From Atrichornis clamosus (taxonomy: Eukaryota; Chordata; Aves; Passeriformes; Menuridae), in contig WBMZ01003070.1 of assembly GCA_013400975.1 (NCBI GenBank), positions 91,182 to 155,181 on the forward strand: a stretch of DNA of 64,000 nucleotides. Direction: 5' to 3'. Below are positions 25,885-36,300 of the stretch, piece by piece. The notes below the pieces were generated by a model. The model was not told the origin of the DNA. It did not search any database and was given only the letters and a program-made list of their open reading frames with translations. Positions within the stretch are counted from its first letter, which is position 1; each line of letters starts with the position of its first letter. A program made the translations under genes and the position numbers.

Positions 25885-25916
25885 GGCGGTGCAACGACAG
25901 CGCGGGAGCGGCTGAG
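25885..25916 (+). other. DRAM2: Candidate DRAM2 noncoding exon 1
   Basis: The consensus donor GGCTGAG|GTAAAG at 25916/25917 lies immediately downstream of GC boxes. The DRAM2 ATG exon begins at an acceptor at 33231, so at least one upstream noncoding exon is required. The 5' end is a guess. Confidence 0.4.
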
Positions 25917-25929
25917 GTAAAGGCGGGGG

Positions 25930-26760
25930 CACGGGGGGACCCCAAACCCGCATTGCTCTCACCCCTGTCACCCCTCAGCGAGCCCCTAACCTCCCCTTCG
26001 CCCCTCCAGAGTCCCTCTGTCATACCCCCAGCGACCTCTCCCCGGCCTCCCCGTCACCCCCCTCAGCGACCTGCCGGTGGCCCTGTCACCCCCTCAGAGA
26101 CCCGTTGTTAGCCCCCGACACCCCTTCAGAGGCCCCCCCCATCCTCCCCGTCACCCCTCAGTGACCCGCGTGTCCCTGTCACTTTCTCAGTGACGCCCTT
26201 GGCCTCTNTCAGCGACCTGCCGGTGGCCCTGTCACCCCCTCAGAGACCCGTTGTTAGCCCCCGACACCCCTTCAGAGGCCCCCCCCATCCTCCCCGTCAC
26301 CCCTCAGTGACCCGCGTGTCCCTGTCACTTTCTCAGTGACGCCCTTGGCCTCTCTGTCACCTCTCATCACCCCCGAGTGTCCCTGTCACCTGCTCAGTGA
26401 CCCCCCCAGTGTCCCCTGACCCCTTCGGTGTCACCCTCATCCTCCTCCTCCTCTTTGCCCCTCCGCCACTGCAGCCCCCACCGTCTGCCCTGGAGTACCC
26501 AGTGCCTCTGTGAGCCCCCAGGTGTCCCCCCTCCCTGCCCTGATAAATCCCTCTCACCCCCTTCGTGCCCCCTTGTCAGCCCCAGTCACCCCCATTGCTG
26601 TCCCTGCTGCCCAGTGACCCCCCCATCACTTCCAGTCACACCTCTGTCCCCACGGAGCCCCTCTTCCCCTTCACCTCTCTGCCCTCAGCCTTCCCTTTCC
26701 CCCCTCCATTCCCCTTCCCTCCTCTCCTAAAGCTCTTTCCATCCTAGTCCCCTTTCCCTC
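25930..26760. repeat. Pyrimidine-rich degenerate minisatellite in DRAM2 intron 1
   Basis: The plus strand is C/T-rich with recurring CCCCTCAGTGACC and CCCTGTCACC words at irregular spacing. It contains an exact 145-bp duplication around a single N at 26208 (26063-26207 and 26209-26353). Open frames across it are low-complexity Pro/Ser/Leu and not genes. Confidence 0.7.
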
Positions 26761-28454
26761 TCTCTGATCCCCCCAGCAGCCCTGTTCCCTCATGACCTTG
26801 CAGGGACTCCAATTCCCAGCTGTCCTGTGGGAATCTTCCCCTGTGGCTGTGCCTGGAGGACTCTGATGTTTTTAGCTGCTCTCTGTGGTCAGATAGGTGG
26901 GATTGGGGTGCCGTGGGTTCACCCCTGACACAGAGCTCCCGGATCAGCCAGAGCGCCCAGCCACTGTCACCGTGTGCCAGGTGTTCCAAGCAGGCTTGGG
27001 GACATTCTGTGTCACAGTCTCCTGTGCCTGGCACTGTTTGGCTTGGCTCCAGGCCATGCTGTGCCTTCGCAGCCAGGGAACAGGGGCAGGGCCAGGACAT
27101 GGAGACCCCCTGGAAGCTGCCCCCCATGTCCAAAAGATTTCATGGCAACTTTTTTGGTGTCTGTACTGAGAAAACACTCAAAATGAGTCACCTGTCATTA
27201 CCCTGCAGCAGGCACAGCAGAGGTGACACATTTCATGCTTTCTTACGTCAGTGCTTTGAGGATCTGTGACCTTTACCCGTTGCTTATCAGTGGGAGCTGA
27301 CAGGCAGTTGTGCAAAGAGAGCTTGGGCTCAGTCCCATCCAGCCTCTGTTTGCTTAGGAAGGCACAGATAAATTCCTGTGTCCTTCTCTCAGCACTGTTC
27401 ACTGGAATGTTGGCTGGAAACAAAAAGGAGAGTCCCTTGATAGGGCTTTACCTGTGCCTGTCTCTCTGACAGAGCAGGGAAGAGGCAAGCTAGCAATCTG
27501 GGGATCAACAGTAGTTCAGGAATTTCCCTTTTCCACATCGTTTCAGCTTTATCATTCCAGTGAAGGTAAACTTTCTGCCCTTAATGGTCGTGGCCACCTT
27601 TCATTTTCAGTTTCTGTTCCGCATGCTCCAGCCTTGTGCAGGGAGAAACACCCGTGAGAGGGTTAAAATCTCCTTTGCTTTTCAAACACTTCCTTCACTT
27701 GCTCTTGATGATGGAGACAATCTCTGATACTCATTCTGGAGCTTAATAAAACCCCTTAGAACTCCAGAGTGCTTGAAGATGAGGATAAATGTTTAAGAAA
27801 ATCATAGTTACATGGAAAATCAAGGCTGGCCATTGCTGTTGTATAATCTGTTTGCAAAGGAGCTTATGAAAAAACAAGGAGTTTGAGCATGTTGTCCTTC
27901 TCCCTGTTGAAAACAATGGGACAGGATGAGGTGTTAATAATAATTAGTTTCAGGACCTTCCAGCTGACATATGGCAATTCTCTTCTGCCTCCTGGTGATT
28001 GGGGGTACCTCGTTCTGTGCCCAGATCTCTGTTCAGAGCCTGGGAGCTGGCAGGGACATGGGGGAACCACACACTGGGAAGTTTGAACAGCCTGGAGTAC
28101 AGAGGGCCCTAACTGGGCACAGGGATTTGCATGGAGCAAAGCCTGTGTTGGGGATGTACAGTCTGCCCCCAGAACAGTGGGAAAACTGACTTGATTCCAC
28201 TGGAAAATGTTTAAATGGGGAGAGAGATGAAGGGAGATAAGAACTCAGAGTAGATCTTGACCGAGATAAGAAAATTTAATGGAGGAAAAATTTACAAAAT
28301 AGCTTTTAGTGTAAGGAGAGTCAGCGAGGGGTTTCTGATGCAGAAGGTAAGAGGGCAGAGCTGCAGTTCCATGGTGGAGCCCAACCAGCTCCAGTCCCAG
28401 AGCTGTTGGGATGAACCTCCTGGGGGGCTGCAGCTTCATCCCCTCCAATCTCTG

Positions 28455-28724
28455 CTCCCTGTGACCAGGGGCAGGATCCAGGGAATGGCTGGAGCTGTGC
28501 CAGGGAGGTTCAGGCTGGAGATCAGGAAAAGGTTTTTCCCCCAGAGGGTGGTAGGGCAGTGAACAGGCTCGCCAGGGACTGGTCATGGCCAGAGCTCCCA
28601 GAGCGTTTGGACAACACTCTCAGGCACAGGGTGGGATTGTTGGGGTGTCTGTGCAGGGACAGGAGTTGCACTGGATGGTCCCTGTGGGTCCCTTCCAGCT
28701 CAGGAGAGTCCATGATTCTGTGAT
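28455..28724 (+). mobile_element. CR1 LINE 3' fragment with tail
   Basis: A distinct CR1 subfamily: GTTCAGGCTGGAGATCAGGA, TGGATGGTCCCTGTGGGTCC, ending CATGATTCTGTGATTCT. In DRAM2 intron 1. Confidence 0.88.
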
Positions 28725-29317
28725 TCTCCCAGCCTGCAGCCACGCTCTCAGTAAGAAGCTGTGGCTCAGCAGAGCTCTGGGGTGTGTCTGAAGCTGCTCT
28801 CTGTGCCAGACCACATGAAAACGATAATAATTCGTATGCAGGGCTCAGCTCTGGGCTCGGTGACAGCTCAGGGTGCAGAGATTCCCAGTCCTGACAGAGT
28901 GAGGGCTCCTCTGCAGCTCAGCTTGCTCTGGAGCATGCAGTGCTGAAGAGTTGCCTGTGTGGACATGCTTATTCTGTAGTAAGGGCAATATCCAGGGAGA
29001 AGTTGGGAATAGCTGTTCTACTTTACTAAGCTCGTCCTAGCCCAGGTTAATCAGTCTGCACAGGCATGTAAATATTCTCAGCAGGTGGAGAATCTGCCTT
29101 GTCTGTGAGCCTCATCCCCACAGAGCTTCATCCCCTCTGTATCCCCAAGGCAGCAGTGCCCCAAATCTGTGGGAGGAGAAGCCAGGAGTTACGGAATGTC
29201 GGATTGAATGGACAGGCTGGATCAATGGCCAAGGCCAACAGTGTGAGAGCCAACAAGGCCAGTGCTGGGTCTTGTCCTTGGGTCACAACAGTCCCATGGA
29301 ATGCTACAGGCTGAAGA

Positions 29318-29978
29318 ACAGTGGCTGGAAAGCTGAGAAAGGATTTGGGGGTACTGGTGACAGTGACTGGACATGAGCCCAGATGTGCCCAGGTGGGCAG
29401 GAGGCCAATGGCCCCTGGGCTGTCCCAGCCATGGTGTGTCCAGCAGGCCCAGGGCAGTGCCCCCCCTGCCACTGCTGGGGCACCTCCAGTGCTGGGGGCA
29501 CCTCCGGGCCCCTCAGGACAAGAGAGACCTTGAGGGATGTGAAGCGTGTCCTGGGAAGGGAACGGAGCTGGGGAAGGGTCTGGAGCACCAGGAGCAGCTG
29601 AGGGAGCTGGGGGGCTCAGCCTGGAGAAACGGAGGCTCAGGGGGGACCTTCTGGCTCTGCACAACTCCCTGACAGGAGGGGACAGCCAGGGAGGGTCGGG
29701 CTCTGCTCCCAGGGAACAGGGACAGGACAAGAGGAAATGGCCTCAAGTTGTGCCAGGGGAGGTTCAGGTTGGATATTGGGAAAAATGTCTTCCCTGAAAG
29801 GTTGTCCAGCCCTGGCACAGCTGCCCAGGGCAGTGGTGGAGTCCCCATCCCTGGAGGGATTTAAAAGTCATGTGGATGTGGCACTTGGGGCATTGGCTAG
29901 TGGTGGCCTTGGCCATGCTGGAATAATGTTGGACTCAATGATCTTAGAGGGCTTTTCCAACCTAAATGATCCTGTGAA
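29318..29978 (+). mobile_element. CR1 LINE, ORF2 end and 3' region
   Basis: About 660 bp of CR1, from the end of the reverse transcriptase frame to CCTAAATGATCCTGTGA. It includes the words GGTCTGGAGCACCAGGAGCA and GATTTAAAAGTCATGTGGAT. In DRAM2 intron 1. Confidence 0.9.
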
Positions 29979-31289
29979 ACTCAGGTTGCTCCTATCCTGC
30001 TGTATAGCACTGGGATGTGTGTCCATGATGAAATGGGAAGTCTCCGTGTTCTGTCTTCTGCCTGGTGTGAGAACCATGGTCATAGGCCCTGCTTTTAGTT
30101 GCATTCATTTCTTTTCTTGAAAGCTTCTCACTTCAAGTTAAATCATTGTGTAGACAACTGCTAAAATCAAAGAGTTTTAAACACCTGTTTTTCTTCATTT
30201 CAACTGCCCCACCACACACAAGCTTCACTCCTTAAACCAGTCAGAACACAGGAAAAACATCCTGTGCCAGGCCAACAGTCTAATCCCAGGCCCAGTCAGC
30301 AGAAATGACTCCTAGAAGGTGCTAAGAAGAACAAACGAGGTAAGAGGTACAGACATACCTCACGTCTTGCTTATTTTGCTCTATATCTCAGAGATTCAGA
30401 AAAATCAAACGAACGCGAGCTTCAGCAGAAAAATGATCTTGGATTCCCCTTAAGTGAAATTTCCTCTGATGCCCTTGTTCTCAGGTATGTGGAATATGGT
30501 TTGTTTGTTTGCAGGGAAAAATCTGTTACCTCAGAAAGAAAATTAAGGCACTGTTAATATTTAAATGTCAAAGGAAAAGTATAATCACACTGACAGCTTG
30601 GAGTTGGGAATGACATACCCAGGCACACAACATTTACAACAGAGAATGTCACGCAAAATCTGCATTTCTCTTTCAAATTCCCAGTTTACTCATACTAGAG
30701 ATGGGATTGTGAAGTTACAGTCATTACTGCATTGCAGTCTTAGAATTAAGGTCAACATCAGATAGAAAACTTTAGCTTAAAAATGGGCAAGACATCATGC
30801 AACTTGAATTGTATTACTCTATTCTTATCCACTACATGTCCTGTTAAAAACCTTTACCTGCTACCAGCCAGCTTCCTCACAGGCAGCTGAACCCTCACCT
30901 CTACAAGGCTGTAGTTGTCTGTTCTGTTCAAGGATTGTGAAGGTTGAGCAACTCTGATCTGTTGCAAGATCCACCCACTTTTGTTTCAATTTTTTTTTTC
31001 CTCCTATGAGACTTTCTAGTCTTGGTGCTTCCTCTTTCTTCCTTTTCTCTTTCACCTTTCTTTCAGCCTCTCACACCCCAGGCCATGCCCTCCTAAAACC
31101 TCTCTGTACTGTGCTTCCTTCTGATTTGTCTCAACATTTTGTTGCTTTTCTCACATACAGATCTTTGCCTGGATGCCCTTGGATCTCTGCTCTTTATTAT
31201 TTGCTGTCCACCTTTGTCCTTTTTCATATTCCAGTTACAGTCTCCAGTTTTAACCATGTTGAAACACTTTTTCTCCTCTTCACCCCGGT

Positions 31290-31490
31290 GATCATCATGA
31301 AACACTTTTTCCCTGTGAGGGTGACTGGCACTGGTTATCCCAGGCTGCCCAGAAAGGCTGTAGGATCTCCATCCTTGGGGTGTCATCCTGCACAACTGAC
31401 TGGTGGCTCTGCTTGAGCAGAGGCGTGGCCCAGGTGACCTCCAGAGCCCTTTCCCTCCTCAGGCAATCTAGGCTGCTGAAATAGCCCTGG
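31290..31490 (+). mobile_element. Old CR1 LINE 3' fragment
   Basis: Diverged CR1: CACTTTTTCCCTGTGAGGGT, AGGCTGCCCAGAAAGGCTGT, TGCTTGAGCAGAGGCGTGGC, CCTCCAGAGCCCTTTCC. Confidence 0.8.
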
Positions 31491-32371
31491 TTAACTCTGT
31501 GTTTGAGGCCAGTAGGAAATTACTTCCCTCTTGCAGCAAGAGTAGGGAGGAGTCTCAGTTTTCTCTGTGAGCTCACCAGGGTGGCACAGCTGCACCTTCC
31601 TGCTCTTAGAGAATTGGAGCTGGGACACAGATTTGTGGTCAGGCTGGGACTTGGGGAACTGGGCAGTGTGAGCATGGAGTCAGCATTCACTGCACTGCAC
31701 GTGGGCCTTTTCCTCCCACCTGTGAAACAGCAGCTGCTGCAGAACCCTGGAGTTGGAGCGGGGTGCCTGACAGCAGGGAGCTCCTGCTCTCACAGAGCTG
31801 CGAGCTGATGCCAGACCAGATGGAGGCGGCAACTTGCTCTAGTGCAAGGTGCCCCTGCTGTGTTAGTATTGATACTGTTATTATTGATGTAACAACCCAA
31901 GGGAAAGTTCTGATTCATTTTCCACAAAGAATTGGCTTTATGTTCTCAAACCTCCATAGGTGATATCTTCCAAAAGTTCACTTTACAGCACAGAACAAAG
32001 GGCATGATCTAAACATCACTTCAGTTTTGATTTAATCCAAGATATCTTTTTAACATTTCACTGGCATTTCATCCTAAACATTAATACATTTTTAAAAAAT
32101 TTAAAACAATTCTTGCAGAATGGGAAAGTCATTTTCTGTCCCCCTCTGGCAGGTACATCAGCACAGGCTTGTCCTTGGCAATACCCAGACCTAGGCAGGA
32201 TGGGAGGGAGAGATGTGGGGACATGGAGCTGTTTGCTCAACAGCAGCACAGTGAGCCCAGGAAACCCTCCCAGTGCTTGAGAGAGCCCTTCAGCACCTGA
32301 TGGAGAGGCAGGAAATGAGAGTGAAGCAAAGAGGCCTCAGAGTGGAAAATAAAACCTACAAGTGTGAAACT

Positions 32372-32612
32372 AAAGGAGGGCAGGGCTAGGTGAGATATTG
32401 GGAAGGAATTGTTCCCTGTGAGGGTGGGGAGGTCCTGGCACAGGGTGCCCAGAGAAGCTGTGGCTGCCCCTGGATCCCTGGAAGTGTCCAAGGCCAGGTT
32501 GGCTAGGGCTTGGAGCAACCTGGGATGGTGGAAGGTGTCCCTGCCCGTGGCAGGGGTGGAACAAGATGGGATTTAAAATCCCTTCCAGCCCAAACCAGTC
32601 TGGGACTCTGTA
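32372..32612 (+). mobile_element. CR1 LINE 3' fragment
   Basis: CR1 3' region from GGTGAGATATTGGGAAGGAA to CCAAACCAGTCTGGGACTCTG. Last element before the DRAM2 ATG exon. Confidence 0.9.
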
Positions 32613-33099
32613 ACAGATGTCGAGTCAGGTGGCCTGACAGGGAGTAAATGAGGGCAGGTATTAAAGTAATTTTAGGTCATTTCCTTCACATCTGCTCAAC
32701 TGATTGTTGATGGAAGCTGGAGGCTCCACCACAGCCACAATCAGTTGCAGTGTCACTCTGGGGACACATTCTCTGTCAGCCTCACTCTGCTGACCTGGAG
32801 TTGTGACACAAGGCTGAGAAGAAAATGGAGTCACTTACTCACAGTGTCCCACTTGACCTTATTCTGGCAGCAACAAATCCAAGCCATGTAGTAAAATGAC
32901 AGTACTGGTTTCTAATGATCTTCTAAGAATTTCAGAATTAACATTTCCAGATTTAATTCTGCTTATTTATGATTCCTTCTGTAAACTCAGTGTTCACTTT
33001 GGGTTTGCAGGAGAGGACTGAGAGAAGTATCAAACTGCTGTGTGGGAAGCAGCCTGCCTCAAGGAAAGTAAAACTTCAGAGGACTCGTACTAAAATCCT

Positions 33100-33213
33100 A
33101 GTAAACCTTTGAAAATCTCAGTAAACCTTTGACAACTCTCAGTAAACTTTTGAGAATCTCAGTAAACCTTTGAGAATCTCAGTAAACCTTTTAGAACTCT
33201 TGGTAAACCTTTG
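33100..33213 (+). repeat. 20-bp tandem array before the DRAM2 ATG exon
   Basis: About six imperfect copies of AGTAAACCTTTGAGAATCTC (20-21 bp) run up to 17 bp before the exon acceptor. The third and fourth copies differ at one position. The array occupies the space where branch point and upstream pyrimidine tract would lie. Confidence 0.9.
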
Positions 33214-33256
33214 CCTTTGGTTCTTCACAGTGTCTGGAGTTAGAAGTCGGCCTGAA

Positions 33257-33387
33257 ATGTGGTGGTTCCAGCAAGGCCTCTCGTTCCTGCCCATGGCTCT
33301 GGTTGTCTGGTCAGCAGCATCCTTTGTGTTCTCCTACATTACTGCAATTGTCCTGCACCACGTCGACCCTTTGGTGCCCTACATTAG
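33257..33387 (+). CDS. DRAM2: DRAM2 coding exon 1 (residues 1-44)
   Basis: The exon starts at the acceptor TTCTTCACAG (33230), with 26 nt of 5'UTR before ATG at 33257. It encodes the first membrane segment and ends PYI plus AG of a split Ser codon before the donor GTCAGT. An in-frame ATG at 33170 lies in the tandem repeat upstream of the acceptor and is not used. Confidence 0.95.
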
Positions 33388-36300
33388 GTCAGTGACACCC
33401 ACCCTGTGTCAGAGCACTGAACTGACCCCACTCCTGGGAATTCTTCCCAACTCCAAACTTACAACAGCAGTTCTTACCCAACAGCTCTAGTTCTAAAGTT
33501 ACTGTTTATAGTTATTATCTATATAGTTAGAGGTGATATTAAACTGACAGAGGGGAAATTCAGGTTAAATGGTAGGAAGAAATTCCTCCCTGTGAGGGTG
33601 GTGAGGCCCTGCCACAGGCTGCCCAGAGAAGCTGTGGCTGCCCCATCCCCTGAAGTGTCCAAGGCCAGGTTGGACGGGGCTTGGAGCAACCTGCGATAGT
33701 GGAAGGTGTCCCTGGTTGGAATGAGATGGGCTTTAAGGTCCCTCCCAACCCATTCTGGGATTTGTGTGTTACTCTATTTAAAAGTGTCTGGTTTTGTGCA
33801 AAACTCTCAGCTTTGGCTCTGAAAACAGACCCTTGAAATGATGATGAACGAGAGAACTGGGGGTGCCTCACCACCCCCTGCTCCCAGAGAAGCCTCTCAC
33901 TGTCACCAGGTTTGTTGCACCAGTAAATCCATACTAGAATTTATATTCCCAACTTGATTCCATTAAGGCCCAGGCTTTGCTCTTTCAGTTTTCCATGTTC
34001 TTCGTTTTCCCAGTTTTAATCCTTTTTATTCACCTTTTATGGAATCCAGATGGATATAAAAGGAGCAGTTACTCCGAGCATGATCACTCCTTGCTCCAGG
34101 GCTGGCATGTCTTTACCATGGTGATTTCTACAGCTCTGAAACCAGCACAGCATAGTTTGAGTAATGAAAAATTCAGTGAAAAACATCTGGGAGGATTTTT
34201 TCTTACATTTCCTTTGTAGACTGAAATAAGTACAGTAGTGTTGTAAGTATTTTTAGTATAGATATAGATAATATAGGATATGTATCACTCCATTTATGTT
34301 TTCCAGTGATACAGGGACAATACCACCTGAAAGATGCTTATTTGGGATCATGTTAAATGTTTCAACCTTCTTGGGTGAGTACAGAAAGCTGTCATTGGTG
34401 AGCTGCAGGCAGTTCTAGAATGCAACAGCTTTAAAGAAGTTCATTTCCTTCTCCAGATCTTTAAACAGCCCAGAAGTCTCAGTCAAAAACTAAATTCTGG
34501 GTAATAAATCTCAATTCTCTTAAGCAATTCAAAGTGTGTGTCAGGGTTTTACCCACAAATTGCAAGCAATTTGCAATTGCAGACTCCAGAAGGGCAAAAA
34601 ATGCATTAAAAAAAACCTAACAAGTAAAAGCAAGACAAGTAAAAGCAAAAAAATGCAATTCAAGGCAGTCACCTTACCTGTGCTGCAACCATGGAGGGAG
34701 GGAAGAAACCTAATATGGCTTTCAGATGGAATAGATCAGAAAAATCTATCAATTTGACTTGTTTGCCTTATATTATTTCCATTTTCACTTCCAGCCTCTC
34801 AGCTTTCCTATTTCAGTGTGCCCTAAAAATTTCTTGTGTTTTAAGAGTCACCTCTGCCACTGAGCATCTCCCCAGGTGCAGAAGGATGCCGTGCTCCCAG
34901 CAGGAGCTCAGTGCTGTGGCTCTCTCTGCAGGGATGGCCACCATGTACGTGCGGTACAAGCAGGTGTCTGCCCTGGGCCCCGAGCGGCCCCACGTGCTCA
35001 GGCTGAACAGGCTGGGCCTCACGCTGGGCTGGATGAGCTGCTTTGGACTCTGCATCATTGCCAACTTCCAGGTTTGTGCTCTGCCTGCACTGCTCTGCTC
35101 CTGCCACAGCCCTGTCGGTTCTGACATATCTGATGAACTGGAGATTTACTTACAGCAAAACTTTTCATGGCAAACTGCTCTTTATCACATTTCCTACAAA
35201 AAACTTGTAAAAATTTAAGGTTTGGCTTATAATTTGTTAGTTATTCCTTATCTGCTTCGGGACTTGTGAGCAGCTGTTTGTGACATTTCAAAACATTAAT
35301 AACCCCCCCAAGCTTTGCAGAAGCCACACTTGGATCTCACTCCAGAGGGCTGGAAGCCCAAGATCCAGATTAAAACCCACAACTGTGTTGTATTTTGACT
35401 CAGGAGAATCAGGTATCAAATAGTAAAAACTTGTTGCAACTAGAAGTAAAGCCAACAAAATCACCCAACCCTATAAGCCCCAGCTCTGGAAAACCTTCCC
35501 CCTTGGGTGGATTTTCCTTCAAACCTGCTCAGTTCTTGAAAATTCTGTAAGGTTAATTCTTCTGATTTTCTCCATCCCCATGTCTGTATATTTTTTTTGC
35601 TCCCCAGTACTTGCTACTCCAAAAAACCCAAATCTGATATTCTCACCCATCACACCATGAGCAGGTTCCCATCATTGGCTTTGCTTGCCAGATGGTTGTA
35701 TAATTACCAGCCTCGTTACGTTAATTACCAGATGGATTTTGGGGCTCTGTAGTGGTGTCTGTAGCCACCACAGGCTCCGGTGTCACCTTGGACTCCTGCT
35801 GGATTAGGGACAGGGAAAACCAAAGAGGAAAGGCCCCACCTTTTCCCTAGCACAGCTCTCCAAGTGCTTCAGCAGCCCCTGTCTTAGAAACCTCAGCCCT
35901 CTCATTTTAGGGATTTTTTCTTTTGGAAGCCTCAATTTATTTACTATTTTCTAGACCCCTCAGAGGTCACAGCCTCCCCTTCCACACCCACCAAGGAGAA
36001 TCCTCCAGGCTCTGCTCAACTTCATGATTTCCTTCCACTGCCCCTCAAGAAAGGGTTTGTCTACTTTCTGTGGATTTCAAAATAATCAAAACCCAGGAGG
36101 TGCATGTGAATTTGATAACAATTCATGTAACATTTAATCTTGAGCAAGACAAAAGTTGGAAGTGATGCACCTGCATATCCCAGGGATGCTGAGGACTGGC
36201 TTAGGGCCACTCCAGGGGCAAAAGGAGCTGAATCCCCCTGGAATCAACTGGTGATGAAAGACCGTAAGGTGTGAAAATAGGGAATTTCTCTCTGCTGACA

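Larger units (their letters stand above)
25400..26000. promoter_or_regulatory. CpG-island bidirectional promoter of CEPT1 and DRAM2
   Basis: The sequence is very GC-rich with frequent CpG, no obvious TATA box, GC boxes at 25871-25889 and a CCGGAA ETS-type core near 25840. On the minus strand a GAG|GTAAAA donor puts the end of CEPT1 exon 1 at 25789. On the plus strand GAG|GTAAAG puts the end of DRAM2 exon 1 at 25916. Transcription therefore appears to diverge from the 127 bp between them. Head-to-head CEPT1/DRAM2 is also the human arrangement, as I recall it. Exact start sites cannot be read from the sequence. Confidence 0.75.
25917..33230 (+). other. DRAM2: DRAM2 intron 1 (7.3 kb)
   Basis: This runs from the inferred exon 1 donor to the acceptor TTCTTCACAG before the ATG exon. 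It contains the C-rich minisatellite, four CR1 fragments (28455-28724, 29318-29978, 31290-31490, 32372-32612) and a 20-bp tandem array that ends just before the acceptor. No other gene was recognised. Confidence 0.6.

Noticed and set aside
29128..29730. 200-codon minus-strand open frame
   Set aside because: Antisense reading of a CR1 3' region; similar frames occur in the CR1 copies near 39.1-39.7 kb.
33100..33213. CRISPR-like array of 20-bp repeats
   Set aside because: The units are contiguous with no spacers and the genome is animal; it is a minisatellite.
33170..33256. Upstream in-frame ATG that would extend DRAM2 by 29 residues
   Set aside because: It lies in the intronic tandem array before the acceptor at 33230; MWWFQQ at 33257 is the conserved start.
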